From Nitratireductor indicus C115 (GTDB lineage: Bacteria > Pseudomonadota > Alphaproteobacteria > Rhizobiales > Rhizobiaceae), in the NCBI RefSeq assembly GCF_000300515.1, contig NZ_AMSI01000006.1:242499-306498 (forward strand): a stretch of 64,000 nt of DNA, in the 5' to 3' direction. Within the stretch, counting starts at the first letter, position 1. Each line of letters starts with the position of its first letter. Positions 22,238 through 30,870 of the stretch are shown piece after piece. A program made the translations under genes and the position numbers. The notes beneath the pieces were generated by a model. That model saw nothing but the letters and a program-made list of their open reading frames with translations. It had not been told where the DNA came from and made no database searches.

Positions 22238-23395
22238 TCAGGCCCGGCGGGTGCGGGCAAAATTGCGTGTTTCGGCAACGAAAGCGCGAATGAGCGGATG
22301 CGGGCGATCCGGGCGCGAGGACAACTCGGGATGCCCTTGCATGCCCATGTAGAATCCATCCACCGCTTCGATGGCATCGGCTATGTTCTGTTCCGGCGAA
22401 CCGCCGAGCGCGCAGACCCTCACGCCGCGCGTTTCAAGACCGGCATGAAGCTCCGGCGCGAGCCGATAGCGATGGTTGCAGGCAATGCCGGTCTCACTGC
22501 CCAGTATCCGTGCCAGGCGCGATCCCTCGACCGGTCGGGTTTCACGCTGCCCGAGACGATATTCGCCGCTTTCGATACGAACGAAACTGTGCCGCGCGCT
22601 GGCCGGAGCGGCTTCCGCCATATCGGCGTTTTCCCAGCCCGAAAGCTCGCGCGCTACCGCCGTCGACATGCTTTGCATGCCAAGACACAGGCCTATGATC
22701 GGCAGCCCCACCTTGCGGGCGGCCTGCGCCATCGCAACCTGCCCGGCCACCGCAGACATTTCCGAACCGCCGGGCAGAAGCACCCCGTCGACACCATCGA
22801 AATCGACCGGCAAAAACTGGCGAGGGTCGAGATAGCGAACAGCGCTTCCCGGCGCCTCGCACTCGATGGCGTCCGCAAGCGCTGCAAGCGGCGCGGGACA
22901 GGTTTCGAAAAACTGCCGCGCAGGCCCCGCAATGGCAAAGGTCAGGCCGGAAGGCTCGGCGGGCTCGGGCATCTCCAGCCGGACGCGCCCATGGTCATCC
23001 CGCCAGCCGACGATCTGCCCCTCCGCGTCGACGAAACTGTTCCCCTCGATGCGAACCTTGCGCTCCTCGACTGCGTCGGCGTAAAGGCCGGCCAGAACCT
23101 CAGCATTCTTGAGAAAGGCGTTGTGAGCCGGCACCACCGCGAGACCGTCCCACGTTCTCAGCGCGTCGAGCGGTCTGGCGGCCGGCAAGCCCAGCCGCTC
23201 CACCCAGATCAGCCCGCTCGGAACCAGGGCGCCATCGGCAGCCACATGCTGTGCAGCATCGGGATGACAGGAATAATCGAAGCGGGCTTCCGGCCAGAAC
23301 ACCTGCCCGCCCTCGCGTGCAGCGACAAGGGCTGCAGCAGCGCCGAAAAGCGCGGGGTCTTCCGTCTCATGCCGGACAATGACGACGCGTGTCAT
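22238..23395 (-). CDS. Orphan CTP-synthase-type class I glutamine amidotransferase with unknown N-terminal domain
   Basis: A 385-residue protein. About the last 230 residues match the glutaminase half of CTP synthase: VLLPGGSEMSAV (oxyanion strand), GLCLGMQSMST (nucleophile Cys), a CNHRYRLAPE segment like the HRHRYEVN of CTP synthase, and GMQGHPELSSRPDRPHPL (catalytic His and Glu). The CTP-synthase ATPase domain is absent; instead there is an unrecognised N-terminal part of about 150 residues (MTRVVIVRHETEDPALF onward). I chose ATG 23395, with AAGGAAATCC upstream. It may be an amidase or gamma-glutamyl hydrolase acting on a pathway amide. It is divergent from the aminotransferase at 23578. 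Confidence 0.82.
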   Translation of the reverse strand: MTRVVIVRHETEDPALFGAAAALVAAREGGQVFWPEARFDYSCHPDAAQHVAADGALVPSGLIWVERLGLPAARPLDALRTWDGLAVVPAHNAFLKNAEVLAGLYADAVEERKVRIEGNSFVDAEGQIVGWRDDHGRVRLEMPEPAEPSGLTFAIAGPARQFFETCPAPLAALADAIECEAPGSAVRYLDPRQFLPVDFDGVDGVLLPGGSEMSAVAGQVAMAQAARKVGLPIIGLCLGMQSMSTAVARELSGWENADMAEAAPASARHSFVRIESGEYRLGQRETRPVEGSRLARILGSETGIACNHRYRLAPELHAGLETRGVRVCALGGSPEQNIADAIEAVDGFYMGMQGHPELSSRPDRPHPLIRAFVAETRNFARTRRA

Positions 23396-23437
23396 GGATT
23401 TCCTTTGCGCAATAACGAGCGGCTTCTGCCCAAAGAA

Positions 23438-23454
23438 TGTGCATAAATTGCACA
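23438..23454. promoter_or_regulatory. Palindrome in the divergent promoter region
   Basis: TGTGCA (23438-23443) and TGCACA (23449-23454) form an inverted repeat with 5-bp spacing, between the glutaminase-like gene and the aminotransferase. A second inverted repeat, ATATTGT (23522-23528) and ACAATAT (23547-23553), lies nearer the aminotransferase. Both are candidate regulator sites; no cognate regulator gene is adjacent. Confidence 0.45.
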
Positions 23455-23577
23455 AAACGTACAATGAAGAACCCATCTTCACCTTAGTGATTATCGGTCA
23501 TATCCAAAATTTTCAAGATTCATATTGTATTTTTTTTCAATTATAGACAATATCAGAAACCCATTGGAGGAACAGGC

Positions 23578-24783
23578 ATGAACGCCAGACTTTCGCCCCG
23601 GATGGCCGTCATCGGAGCGTCGCCCACCGCAGAAATTTCCAACAAGCTGCGCGCACTCGCCTCTGGGGGCGCGAAGGTCATCAATCTTGGTGAAGGCGAA
23701 CTCGATTTCCCCACACCCGAACATATCTGCGAGGCAGGCATCGCGGCGATCCGTGCGGGCGACACGAAATATACAGCCGTTTCCGGCACGGCCGCGCTGA
23801 AGGCGGCAATCGCGCGCAAGTTCGAACGCGAGAATGGCCTTCGCTATCCCGCCTCCGGCATCATCGCCGGCACGGGTGCCAAGCAGCTCATCTTCAACGC
23901 CTTTCTGGCCACCCTCGGCGAAGGTGACGAGGTCATCGTGCCCGCGCCCTACTGGGTCAGCTATCCTGACATGATCCGGCTTGCAGGCGCAACGCCTGTC
24001 ATTCTTCCCTGCCGTGCCAAAGACGGCTGGAAGCTGACCTCAGAGGCTCTCGCCGAAGCGCTGACGCCGCGTACCCGCTGGGTGATCCTGAATTCTCCCA
24101 ACAATCCGACCGGCGCCGTCTATACGAACCAGGAATTCGCCGCGCTGGAAAAAGTCCTCCTGCCCCATGACGTGCTGATCATGGCCGACGACATCTACGA
24201 GCACATCGTGCACGACGGCAGCTTCGCTGCTCCGGCGACGGCCATGCCTGCCTTGTTCGACCGCATCCTGACGATCAACGGCGTTTCCAAGGGCTATTCC
24301 ATGACCGGGTGGCGCCTTGGCTATGCTGGCGGTCCCGAATGGCTGATCCGCGCCATGGACGTTCTTCAGTCGCAAAGCACCTCGAACCCGTCGACCATTT
24401 CACAGGCAGCAGCCATCGCCGCGCTGGATGGCGACATGGCCTTTCTGAGCGGCTGGAAGGAGATACTGCTCAGCCGCCGCGACCGCGTGCTTGAAGCCAT
24501 CGGGAAAATGCCTGGCCTTTCCGCCCTTGCAACGCCTGGTGCCTTCTATGTCTTCGCTGATTGCACTGGCCTTTACGGCGCGAGAACGCCAAAGGGCGAG
24601 GAACTCACATCCGATCTCGACGTTGCCGGCTACATCCTGGACGCAGCCCATGTCGGCATGGTGCATGGATCGGCTTTCGGCATGCCGGGGCACCTTCGCA
24701 TCGCCTATGCCATCGATGACGACAAACTCGCCGAGGCCCTTTCACGCGTGGGCGATGCACTTGCAAGGCTCCAGAGAAACTGA
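23578..24783 (+). CDS. Class I PLP-dependent aminotransferase (aspartate aminotransferase-like)
   Basis: A 401-residue fold-type I aminotransferase of the AspC/AatA type found in many bacteria. Motifs are VINLGEGELDFPTPEHI, NSPNNPTGAVYTNQEF, ADDIYEHIVHDG (PLP-binding Asp and Tyr), the Schiff-base Lys in INGVSKGYSMTGWRLGYAGG, and the carboxylate-binding Arg in HLRIAYAID. GGAGGA at 23566-23571 gives a strong start. It is monocistronic, ends at a strong terminator (24812-24841), and is transcribed away from the glutaminase-SDR-FAH operon. It could supply or use a 2-oxo acid in either neighbouring pathway; substrate specificity cannot be read here. Confidence 0.92.
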   Translation: MNARLSPRMAVIGASPTAEISNKLRALASGGAKVINLGEGELDFPTPEHICEAGIAAIRAGDTKYTAVSGTAALKAAIARKFERENGLRYPASGIIAGTGAKQLIFNAFLATLGEGDEVIVPAPYWVSYPDMIRLAGATPVILPCRAKDGWKLTSEALAEALTPRTRWVILNSPNNPTGAVYTNQEFAALEKVLLPHDVLIMADDIYEHIVHDGSFAAPATAMPALFDRILTINGVSKGYSMTGWRLGYAGGPEWLIRAMDVLQSQSTSNPSTISQAAAIAALDGDMAFLSGWKEILLSRRDRVLEAIGKMPGLSALATPGAFYVFADCTGLYGARTPKGEELTSDLDVAGYILDAAHVGMVHGSAFGMPGHLRIAYAIDDDKLAEALSRVGDALARLQRN

Positions 24784-24811
24784 ACGCCCCACTGGCAGGA
24801 ACCCAAACAAA

Positions 24812-24841
24812 AAAACCCCGTCGCTTACGCGGCGGGGTTTT
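24812..24841. terminator. Strong bidirectional intrinsic terminator
   Basis: AAAACCCCGTCGC (24812-24824) pairs with GCGGCGGGGTTTT (24829-24841) with one G-U pair and a TTAC loop. A-rich and T-rich flanks let it work in both directions. It separates the convergent aminotransferase and DHDPS-family genes. Confidence 0.9.
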
Positions 24842-24858
24842 CATTAGGCGGGATGGAT

Positions 24859-25782
24859 TCAGGCTGCGAGCTTCAATCCGGCACGCGCATCGGCGGCAAG
24901 CCTTTCCATAACAGCGCGCAGCTTGGGAAGCACTGAATCCGGGACATCGCGCAGCGGCAGGCGAACCGAACCGCCATCGAAGCCCCGCATATTCATGGCC
25001 GCCTTCACAAGCTGCGGCTGACCATGCGCACGGGCCAGGGCGCGGTAATCGTACCAGAGCGCATGCAATTCACGCGCCTTGGCGGCATCACCGGCCTCGA
25101 CAGCCTGGTATGTGGCAAGGATGAGTTCCGGCAACGCTCCGCTATTGGTCGTGGAGAAACCGTCGAAGCCCGTCATAACCGGCCCAAGGAAAGCGAGATC
25201 CGATGCGCAGAACGTCTTGACCCGACCGCGCAGGCTGTTGGCGATGCGGTCGATAGCCGTCGGGTTGAGATCGCCCTGCTTCAGCCCGACCATGCCGTCG
25301 ATATCCGCCAGCCGCTCGATCAGCGCAGGCGACAGCGTGATGCCGATGCCCGGCGCGTTGTAGATGATGATGCCGGTCTTGGAGAGCGGTGCGACCTCGC
25401 GAAAGAACTCGACGATCTGATCGTCGGTAATCTCGGAGACGAATGGTGCCGTCACCATCGGCACCCCGCCCAGATCGCCGGCAAGCTTCGTCAACTCGAA
25501 CACGTCACGGGGATCTGAACCAGCAGAGCACAGCATGGCCGGAATGCGGTCGCCGATCACGTCCATCACGTGAGTGAAGATTTCGGCGCGCTCGGCAACT
25601 GTCATGGTCGGGAATTCGCCATAGGTTCCTCCGATCAGGACCCCGTCATATCCAAGCTCGATAACCCGTTCGACATTGCGCGCGAGGCCGGCCTTGTCCA
25701 AGGCACCATCCTTTGCGAACGGCGTCATGGTGATGTTGAAAATACCCTTCAGACGCGCTTGCGCCTCTTCCCTGTTCTGCAT
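24859..25782 (-). CDS. Dihydrodipicolinate synthase-family lyase
   Basis: A 307-residue class I aldolase of the DHDPS/NAL superfamily. Features are FNITMTPFAKDGALD, GVLIGGTYGEFPTMT, the catalytic Tyr in GIIIYNAPGIG, and the Schiff-base Lys in MVGLKQGD. The usual GTTGE is GGTYGE here, pointing away from lysine synthesis. Catabolic members act as 2-keto-3-deoxy acid aldolases or dehydratases, or as pyrroline-hydroxycarboxylate deaminase in hydroxyproline breakdown. It is the last of seven genes in a minus-strand operon with an amino-acid ABC importer, M20, enolase-superfamily and M24 enzymes. Confidence 0.9.
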   Translation of the reverse strand: MQNREEAQARLKGIFNITMTPFAKDGALDKAGLARNVERVIELGYDGVLIGGTYGEFPTMTVAERAEIFTHVMDVIGDRIPAMLCSAGSDPRDVFELTKLAGDLGGVPMVTAPFVSEITDDQIVEFFREVAPLSKTGIIIYNAPGIGITLSPALIERLADIDGMVGLKQGDLNPTAIDRIANSLRGRVKTFCASDLAFLGPVMTGFDGFSTTNSGALPELILATYQAVEAGDAAKARELHALWYDYRALARAHGQPQLVKAAMNMRGFDGGSVRLPLRDVPDSVLPKLRAVMERLAADARAGLKLAA

Positions 25783-25805
25783 GGGAAATCTCCTTCTTGA
25801 TGGTT

Positions 25806-26978
25806 TCAGGCGCCGACGCGGGTGAGGTCACGCGACACGGTGCCAAGCTGACGCCAGCCTGTTTCCGTCACGACGATTGTTTCGGACACGCCGACCGTAA
25901 AGCGCCCGTAAATGCGCAGTGCCGGCGGCAGGTGGAACGTCATGCCCGGCTGGAGCTCGGTCTTCACGCCCGTGTTGAGCGAGAGGATCGCACCCTCCCC
26001 CCAGTCCGGGGCGAAGGAAATGCCGACCGAATAGCCAAGTCGTTTGCGGAAATTGTCGGTGTAGCCAGCTGCATCGATCACCTTCTGGCAGGCGATATGC
26101 GGCACTTCGCAGGCCACGCCCGGCCTCACCTCGTCGAGAGCCGCTGCAAGTGCCTCCTGGCAGACCTTCATCATCTCCTCGGCTTCCGCCGGCACTGGCC
26201 CGACCCAGGCAGAGCGCATCAGCGCGGCGTGATAGCGGTCGTGCACCGCTGCCATTTCGAGGAAGGCCGGATCATTCTGTGTGAGCGGCGTGCGGCGCCA
26301 TGTGCCGTGCGGCACGCCGGTGCGCTTGCCCGTGGAGACAAGCGGCTCCATTCCCATATATTCGGAGCCCGCCCGGATCGCAGCTTCCATCATGGCTGCC
26401 ACGAGATCGTTGTCCGTCGCACCGGGCTTTACGGCCATGAGCCCCGCCCTCATGCCCGCATCCACATAGGACGCCGCCTTTTCGAGCTTTTCCACCTCGA
26501 GCGGCGACTTGACGGCGCGCAACGCCTCCACGATCCCCGCACCGTCATGAACGGTGCCAAGCGCTGCCTGCAGCGTCTCATAAACGGCAATCGGCAGGAA
26601 CCAGCCGCGCTTGTCGATGGCCACCCGCTTGCCTGAAAGCCCCTTGCTGGCGATTACCTTCATGAGGAAACCGATCGGGTCCTCGCTGTCCTGATAGACC
26701 TCGGCATCGGGGATGAAGGTGTTGGCGATGAAATTGAAATATTCAAGCTGCCGGATCACGAAGACCGGATCGCCCTCGGCCGGCAGAACGAGCGCCTGGA
26801 AGGTGTAGTAGCCCGGTGTCTGCTGGCCGGTCAGATAGAAGATGTTTTCCGGCCCGGTGATGACCAGCGCATCCAGCCCGGCGCGCGCGAGCCCTGCCCG
26901 TGCGCGGGCCTGCCGCTTCTCATACTCCTCTTTCGGGAAGGCCGATTCCTGTCCCAGCACCACACCTGCGGTATCCAT
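25806..26978 (-). CDS. M24 (pita-bread) hydrolase without metal ligands, creatinase-like
   Basis: A 390-residue M24-fold protein: N-terminal creatinase domain (LARAGLDALVITGPENIFYLTG) and C-terminal pita-bread domain. Four of the five canonical metal ligands are gone. The DxxxxxxGYxxDxTRT region reads FLEMAAVHDRYHAALMRSA (Asp to Glu and Asp to Ala), GHGIG reads GYSVG, and IEPG reads LPPA. A His (GVPHGTW) and Glu residues (FLEM and VTETG) in the positions used by creatinase remain. That pattern marks non-metal members such as creatinase and ectoine hydrolase, which cleave a C-N bond. It overlaps no gene but starts 1 bp after the enolase stop. It is probably a pathway amidohydrolase, not a peptidase. 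Confidence 0.88.
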   Translation of the reverse strand: MDTAGVVLGQESAFPKEEYEKRQARARAGLARAGLDALVITGPENIFYLTGQQTPGYYTFQALVLPAEGDPVFVIRQLEYFNFIANTFIPDAEVYQDSEDPIGFLMKVIASKGLSGKRVAIDKRGWFLPIAVYETLQAALGTVHDGAGIVEALRAVKSPLEVEKLEKAASYVDAGMRAGLMAVKPGATDNDLVAAMMEAAIRAGSEYMGMEPLVSTGKRTGVPHGTWRRTPLTQNDPAFLEMAAVHDRYHAALMRSAWVGPVPAEAEEMMKVCQEALAAALDEVRPGVACEVPHIACQKVIDAAGYTDNFRKRLGYSVGISFAPDWGEGAILSLNTGVKTELQPGMTFHLPPALRIYGRFTVGVSETIVVTETGWRQLGTVSRDLTRVGA

Positions 26979-26979
26979 C

Positions 26980-28077
26980 TCATTCTCCCAGGGAAACAGG
27001 CGCGGAAGGCGCCATGAACTTCAATCCGAGGCCAGCTGCCTCGCAAACCTCAACGCGGCCATCCGCATAGGAAAGCCCTTCGGCCGGATCGTTGACGAGA
27101 CCATCCGCGCCGTAGAGCTCCGCATGCAAAGGGCGGGTCGCGACGGCCAGATGCAGCGCGGCGGCGGTCGCCACCGCGCCTTCGTTCATCTGTCCGATCA
27201 TGAAGGCGATGCCCGCGCCCTCGAGCGCGCGGGCAGCAGCAAGCGCCGGCGTCAATCCGCCCAGCTTGATCAGTTTCAGATGCCCTTGAAGCATACCGTG
27301 CGCATCGTCGCGCCGCGCGATCAGCTCATGCACATCGGCAGGCGAGGCAAGGCTTTCGTCCAGCATGAGAGGCATCGGCGCACCCGCGGCAAGCCTTACC
27401 ATCGCATCCCAGTCGCCTGCCGCAAGGGGCTGCTCCAGATATGCAAGGCCGTAAGGCGCCAGCGCCGCAAGGCGCTCCGGCGCCTCCACTTCGCTCCAGG
27501 CGCCGTTCGCATCGGCGGCAAGCTTCACGCGCTTGCCATAGGCCGCACGGATACGCGCATGCCGCGCGCAATCGGTTTCGATGTCCTGCCCGACCCGAAG
27601 CTTCAGGTCGCAGAAGCCACGCGAGACATAATCCGCAACCTGCCGGTCGAAGGCGTCGTCGGAAGAGAGGAATAGCGTCTGGTTGGTCGCATGCGAGAGT
27701 GCACGCCGCTCCCCCGCGAGAAAATGGGCGAGTGGCAGTCCGGCGCGCTTCGCGCTCAGATCCCACAGCGCGATGTCGATCAGCATGCGCACCGGCGCCG
27801 GAAACCCGCTTTCCTGCAATCCGGCGCGCAATATCTCGGGCGGCGTATCCCAATCCGTCGTTGAAACGGCCTTGCGGGCGGCAGCAAGAAGATCATCGGG
27901 CTGATAACCGTTGAGATAGGCGCAATTGATGCGCACCTCTCCGATGGCGCGATGTTGCCCATCGTCGAGTTCCAGATAGAGCGTGTCCAGCCCCGCGACC
28001 GGCCCCGAACTCGCGGTATGCACCGTCAGCCCCGCATAGGTCAGCATGCTGCGATAGAGCTGCGCCTTCATGGTCAC
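26980..28077 (-). CDS. Enolase-superfamily (muconate-lactonizing group) enzyme with KxR motif
   Basis: A 365-residue enolase-superfamily protein. Metal ligands are AADANGAW (Asp), YLEQPL (Glu) and LMLDESLA (Asp/Glu); the opposite-face catalytic Lys is in LKLIKLGG. The strand-2 acid/base motif, normally KxK, reads DLKLRVG, so the second Lys is Arg. Family members include dipeptide epimerases, N-succinylamino-acid racemases and 3-hydroxyproline dehydratase; loss of one catalytic Lys argues against simple two-base racemisation. It overlaps the M20 stop by 4 bp (ATGA) and abuts the M24 start, so tight coupling with both hydrolases is expected. I cannot assign the reaction. Confidence 0.86.
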   Translation of the reverse strand: MTMKAQLYRSMLTYAGLTVHTASSGPVAGLDTLYLELDDGQHRAIGEVRINCAYLNGYQPDDLLAAARKAVSTTDWDTPPEILRAGLQESGFPAPVRMLIDIALWDLSAKRAGLPLAHFLAGERRALSHATNQTLFLSSDDAFDRQVADYVSRGFCDLKLRVGQDIETDCARHARIRAAYGKRVKLAADANGAWSEVEAPERLAALAPYGLAYLEQPLAAGDWDAMVRLAAGAPMPLMLDESLASPADVHELIARRDDAHGMLQGHLKLIKLGGLTPALAAARALEGAGIAFMIGQMNEGAVATAAALHLAVATRPLHAELYGADGLVNDPAEGLSYADGRVEVCEAAGLGLKFMAPSAPVSLGE

Positions 28078-29231
28078 GGCTTCAGAATGCGCCGGGCGAT
28101 ATCGGCATAAATGACAGCGCTCTCGATGAACTCGTCCACCGGCACGAACTCATCGGGGCGATGGGCGACGCGTATGTCACCGGCCCCGATCACAACACCT
28201 TCCGCACCCGCTTCAGTGAAATGGACGAGGTCGCAGGCTCCCTGGAAACCAAAAGGCCCCGGCTCCTTGACGCCCGCCGCGCGGCATGCCTCCAACGAAG
28301 CCTGGACGATTGGCGCTCCGATGCCTGTTTCCGTCGCTCCGCCGGTGGTCGCGTGGTAGCCCACGATCTCGGCACGTATCCCAAGGCATTCTTCCGCCTG
28401 CTCAAGAAGCTCGCGGATCTCGACTTCCGCGCTTGCGTCCGTCTCACCGGGAATAAGCCGCCGGTCGAGCAGCATTTCGCATTCAGCCGGAATGACATTG
28501 TCCGCATGCCCGCCCTTGATACGTGTGACGGTCAGGCTGGGATTGCCGACAAGCGCGTGGCTACGCTTCGCCAGCTCATTCTCATGAAAGGCCGCCAGAA
28601 GAGGCATCAATTGGCCGGCGCGGAAAACCGCGTTATCACCGAGATGCGGGCTGCCGGAATGGGCGGCCTTGCCGGCGATGCGGACGACCGGGCGGAAGGA
28701 CCCCTTATGCGCCGAAAAGCAGGCATTGCCCGTCGGCTCCCCAACCACCACGACATCGATTTTCGGCCGGGATGCCGCATAGTGGCGAGCACCGGCGCTT
28801 GCCACTTCCTCATCGCCGGTAAAGACGGCCATCAGCGTGCCCGACCACGCCTGCTTCTGCGCAACCAGCATGCGCACGGCCTCGATCATGGCGGCGAGCG
28901 GGCCCTTGCAATCGCAACTGCCCCGCCCGAACAGCTTTCCCTCGCGCTCGGAAAGCGTAAAGGCATCGGAAGTCCAGCCATCGCCCGCTGGAACCGTATC
29001 CATATGGGTGTTGAACGCGAAAACCGGCCCCTCGCCATTGACGAGGCTGGCTTCCACATTGAAGCGGCCCGGATCGTATTCGATCAGTTTCACCTCGAAG
29101 CCCAGGGGCACGAGCACGTCGCGAACCCACACGGCGACCTTGCCTTCACCGCCCGGCGGATTTTCCGAATTGATCGCGACCAGTTCGGCAAGCTCGCGCT
29201 TCATGCGAGCGGCATCGGGACGGAAATCCAT
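28074..29231 (-). CDS. M20-family metallohydrolase (ArgE/DapE-type deacylase)
   Basis: A 385-residue di-zinc amidohydrolase. Ligands are visible in NTHMDTVPAGDG (His), SCDCKGPLAAMIEA (bridging Asp) and FTGDEEVASAGARHY (Glu general base and metal Glu), with VVVGEPTG following and a lid dimerisation domain. It would hydrolyse an N-acyl amino acid or dipeptide. I favour ATG 29231 (MDFRPDAARMKREL), 9 nt after AAGGGA; an ATG at 29252 would add seven residues. It follows the ABC ATPase in the seven-gene operon and overlaps the enolase start by ATGA. The role is likely removal of an acyl or amide group from the imported compound. Confidence 0.9.
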   Translation of the reverse strand: MDFRPDAARMKRELAELVAINSENPPGGEGKVAVWVRDVLVPLGFEVKLIEYDPGRFNVEASLVNGEGPVFAFNTHMDTVPAGDGWTSDAFTLSEREGKLFGRGSCDCKGPLAAMIEAVRMLVAQKQAWSGTLMAVFTGDEEVASAGARHYAASRPKIDVVVVGEPTGNACFSAHKGSFRPVVRIAGKAAHSGSPHLGDNAVFRAGQLMPLLAAFHENELAKRSHALVGNPSLTVTRIKGGHADNVIPAECEMLLDRRLIPGETDASAEVEIRELLEQAEECLGIRAEIVGYHATTGGATETGIGAPIVQASLEACRAAGVKEPGPFGFQGACDLVHFTEAGAEGVVIGAGDIRVAHRPDEFVPVDEFIESAVIYADIARRILKP

Positions 29232-29258
29232 TTGGGGCATTCCCTTGTGCAATTGGGT

Positions 29259-29999
29259 TCAGTGCAGGATCTGGTTGAGGAACTGCTGAGCGCGCGGGCT
29301 GACCTCGCCGCCGAAGAACACGTCGCTCGACGCGTTCTCGATGATCGAGCCCTGTTCCATGAAGATGATCCGGTCGGCGGCTCGGCGCGCGAAGCCCATT
29401 TCATGGGTCACGCAGACCGAAGTCATTCCATCGGCCGAAAGCTCGGTCATCACATCGAGCACTTCGCGGATCATCTCGGGATCGAGCGCCGAGGTCGGCT
29501 CGTCATAGAGCATGAGCTTCGGCTTCATCGCCAGCGCGCGGGCGATCGCCACACGCTGCTGCTGGCCGCCGGACAACTCATCGGGCAGATGGTCCGCGCG
29601 GTCCGGGATGTGCACCTTCTTCAGAAGTTCCACCGCCAGATCATGCGCGTCATGCCGCGAATAGCCAAGCACCTTCATGGGCGCCAGCATGATGTTCTCG
29701 ACCGCGTTCAGATGCTGGAAGAGTTCGAAGTTCTGGAACACCATGCCGATCTGCGCACGCAGCTTGTCGGCATTGCGCAAGTCTTCGGTGATCTCCTTGC
29801 CCTGAAAGCGGATCGATCCGTCCGATGGCGGCTCAAGCAGATTGATGCAGCGCAGAAGCGTCGACTTGCCGGAACCGGAGGGGCCGATGAGAACCACGGT
29901 CTCGCCCTTGTTGACCGAGAAGGAGCACTCTTTGAGCACCTGCAACGGCCCGAACGACTTGTTGACGCCGGTGACTTCGAGAAAAGCGGGATTGGTCAT
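29259..29999 (-). CDS. Polar amino-acid ABC transporter ATP-binding protein
   Basis: A 246-residue ATPase of the GlnQ/HisP type. It has Walker A (LIGPSGSGKSTLLRC), Q-loop (GMVFQNFELFQHL), signature (DELSGGQQQRVAIARAL), Walker B (LMLYDEPTSALDPE) and H-loop (CVTHEMGFARR). I chose ATG 29999 (MTNPAFLEV); the longer frame to 30569 runs out of frame through the permease gene. It works with the permease at 30008-30724 and the binding protein at 30871-31695; only one permease gene is present, so the membrane part is probably a homodimer. Confidence 0.93.
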   Translation of the reverse strand: MTNPAFLEVTGVNKSFGPLQVLKECSFSVNKGETVVLIGPSGSGKSTLLRCINLLEPPSDGSIRFQGKEITEDLRNADKLRAQIGMVFQNFELFQHLNAVENIMLAPMKVLGYSRHDAHDLAVELLKKVHIPDRADHLPDELSGGQQQRVAIARALAMKPKLMLYDEPTSALDPEMIREVLDVMTELSADGMTSVCVTHEMGFARRAADRIIFMEQGSIIENASSDVFFGGEVSPRAQQFLNQILH

Positions 30000-30007
30000 C
30001 GCGAACC

Positions 30008-30724
30008 TCAATGCTTGTCTTCTGCGGGCTGAAGAAGGGCGGACAGGAGAGAACGCTTCTCGACGCGGCTCCGTTTCGGCTCCAGCGCGCGCTCCATCCA
30101 GTACTGTCCGGCCATGAAGATGGTCGTCAGCGCGAGATAGTAGATGCCGGCGGCGCTCAGCGCCTCGAAATAGCGGAACGTGGCGGATGCCGTCTGGTTT
30201 GCGACGAGCAACAGCTCTTCGACTGCGATCACTGAAACCAGCGCCGAGGTCTTCAGCATGCCGATCGTCTGGTTGCCGATGGGCGGCAGCATGATGCGGG
30301 CGGCCTGCGGCATCACCACATGGCGCAGCACCATGGTCCTGGTCATCCCCAGCGCCATGCCGGCCGTACGCTGTCCGCTTTTGATAGCCTGAAGGCCGGA
30401 CCGGATGATCTCGGCCATATAGGCGCCTTCGTTCAGCGAAAGCGCGATCACGCCCGAGGCAAAGGCGGAAAGCCTGATGCCGAATGTCGGCAGCACATTG
30501 TAGATGAAAATGATCTGAAAGAGGACCGGCGTTCCCCGGAAGAGCCAGAGGTAGAAGACGGTCAGCCATTTGACGGGCGGGAACTTCACCTGGTTCAGAA
30601 GCGCCAGCAGAAAGCCTGCCAGAAGACCAAAGACCAGGGAGCTGACCGTAATCAGCAAGGTCATGATCGCGCCGTGAATGAAAGTGGGCGAGACGAGGTA
30701 CTGGAAGACCAGTTCAAGTGACAT
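30008..30724 (-). CDS. Polar amino-acid ABC transporter permease
   Basis: A 238-residue His/Glu/Gln/Arg-type permease with about five spans, for example IMTLLITVSSLVFGLLAGFL and LTVFYLWLFRGTPVLFQIIF. The EAA loop for ATPase coupling is EIIRSGLQAIKSGQRTAGMALGMTRTMVLRHVVMP. It begins downstream of two intercistronic hairpins behind the binding-protein gene and is followed 8 bp later by the ATPase. It imports an amino acid or derivative into the operon's pathway. Confidence 0.93.
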   Translation of the reverse strand: MSLELVFQYLVSPTFIHGAIMTLLITVSSLVFGLLAGFLLALLNQVKFPPVKWLTVFYLWLFRGTPVLFQIIFIYNVLPTFGIRLSAFASGVIALSLNEGAYMAEIIRSGLQAIKSGQRTAGMALGMTRTMVLRHVVMPQAARIMLPPIGNQTIGMLKTSALVSVIAVEELLLVANQTASATFRYFEALSAAGIYYLALTTIFMAGQYWMERALEPKRSRVEKRSLLSALLQPAEDKH

Positions 30725-30777
30725 CAGTCAGCTTTTCCCGTTTTGAAATACGTTAAGCCAGCGTTGCCGGCCGGACA

Positions 30778-30832
30778 GCCGGAGGCCAAAACCTCCGGCA
30801 AGAGCTTTGTGCTGTCAGGTAAAAGACCTGAC
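30778..30832 (-). other. Two intercistronic hairpins between binding-protein and permease genes
   Basis: GCCGGAGG (30778-30785)/CCTCCGGC (30792-30799) and GTCAGGT (30814-30820)/ACCTGAC (30826-30832) are perfect stems. Neither is followed by a clear minus-strand T-run, so they probably stabilise or attenuate the message and raise binding-protein levels over permease. Confidence 0.6.
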
Positions 30833-30870
30833 GCCCGCATCGATGCGGAAACAAGAACGCTCGAGGTCGC

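Noticed and set aside
21437-23446. 669-codon plus-strand open frame
   Set aside because: Antisense to the SDR and glutaminase-like genes, which have clear catalytic motifs; the shadow has none.
28161-30032. 623-codon plus-strand open frame
   Set aside because: Antisense to the M20 and ABC ATPase genes; composition typical of a shadow.
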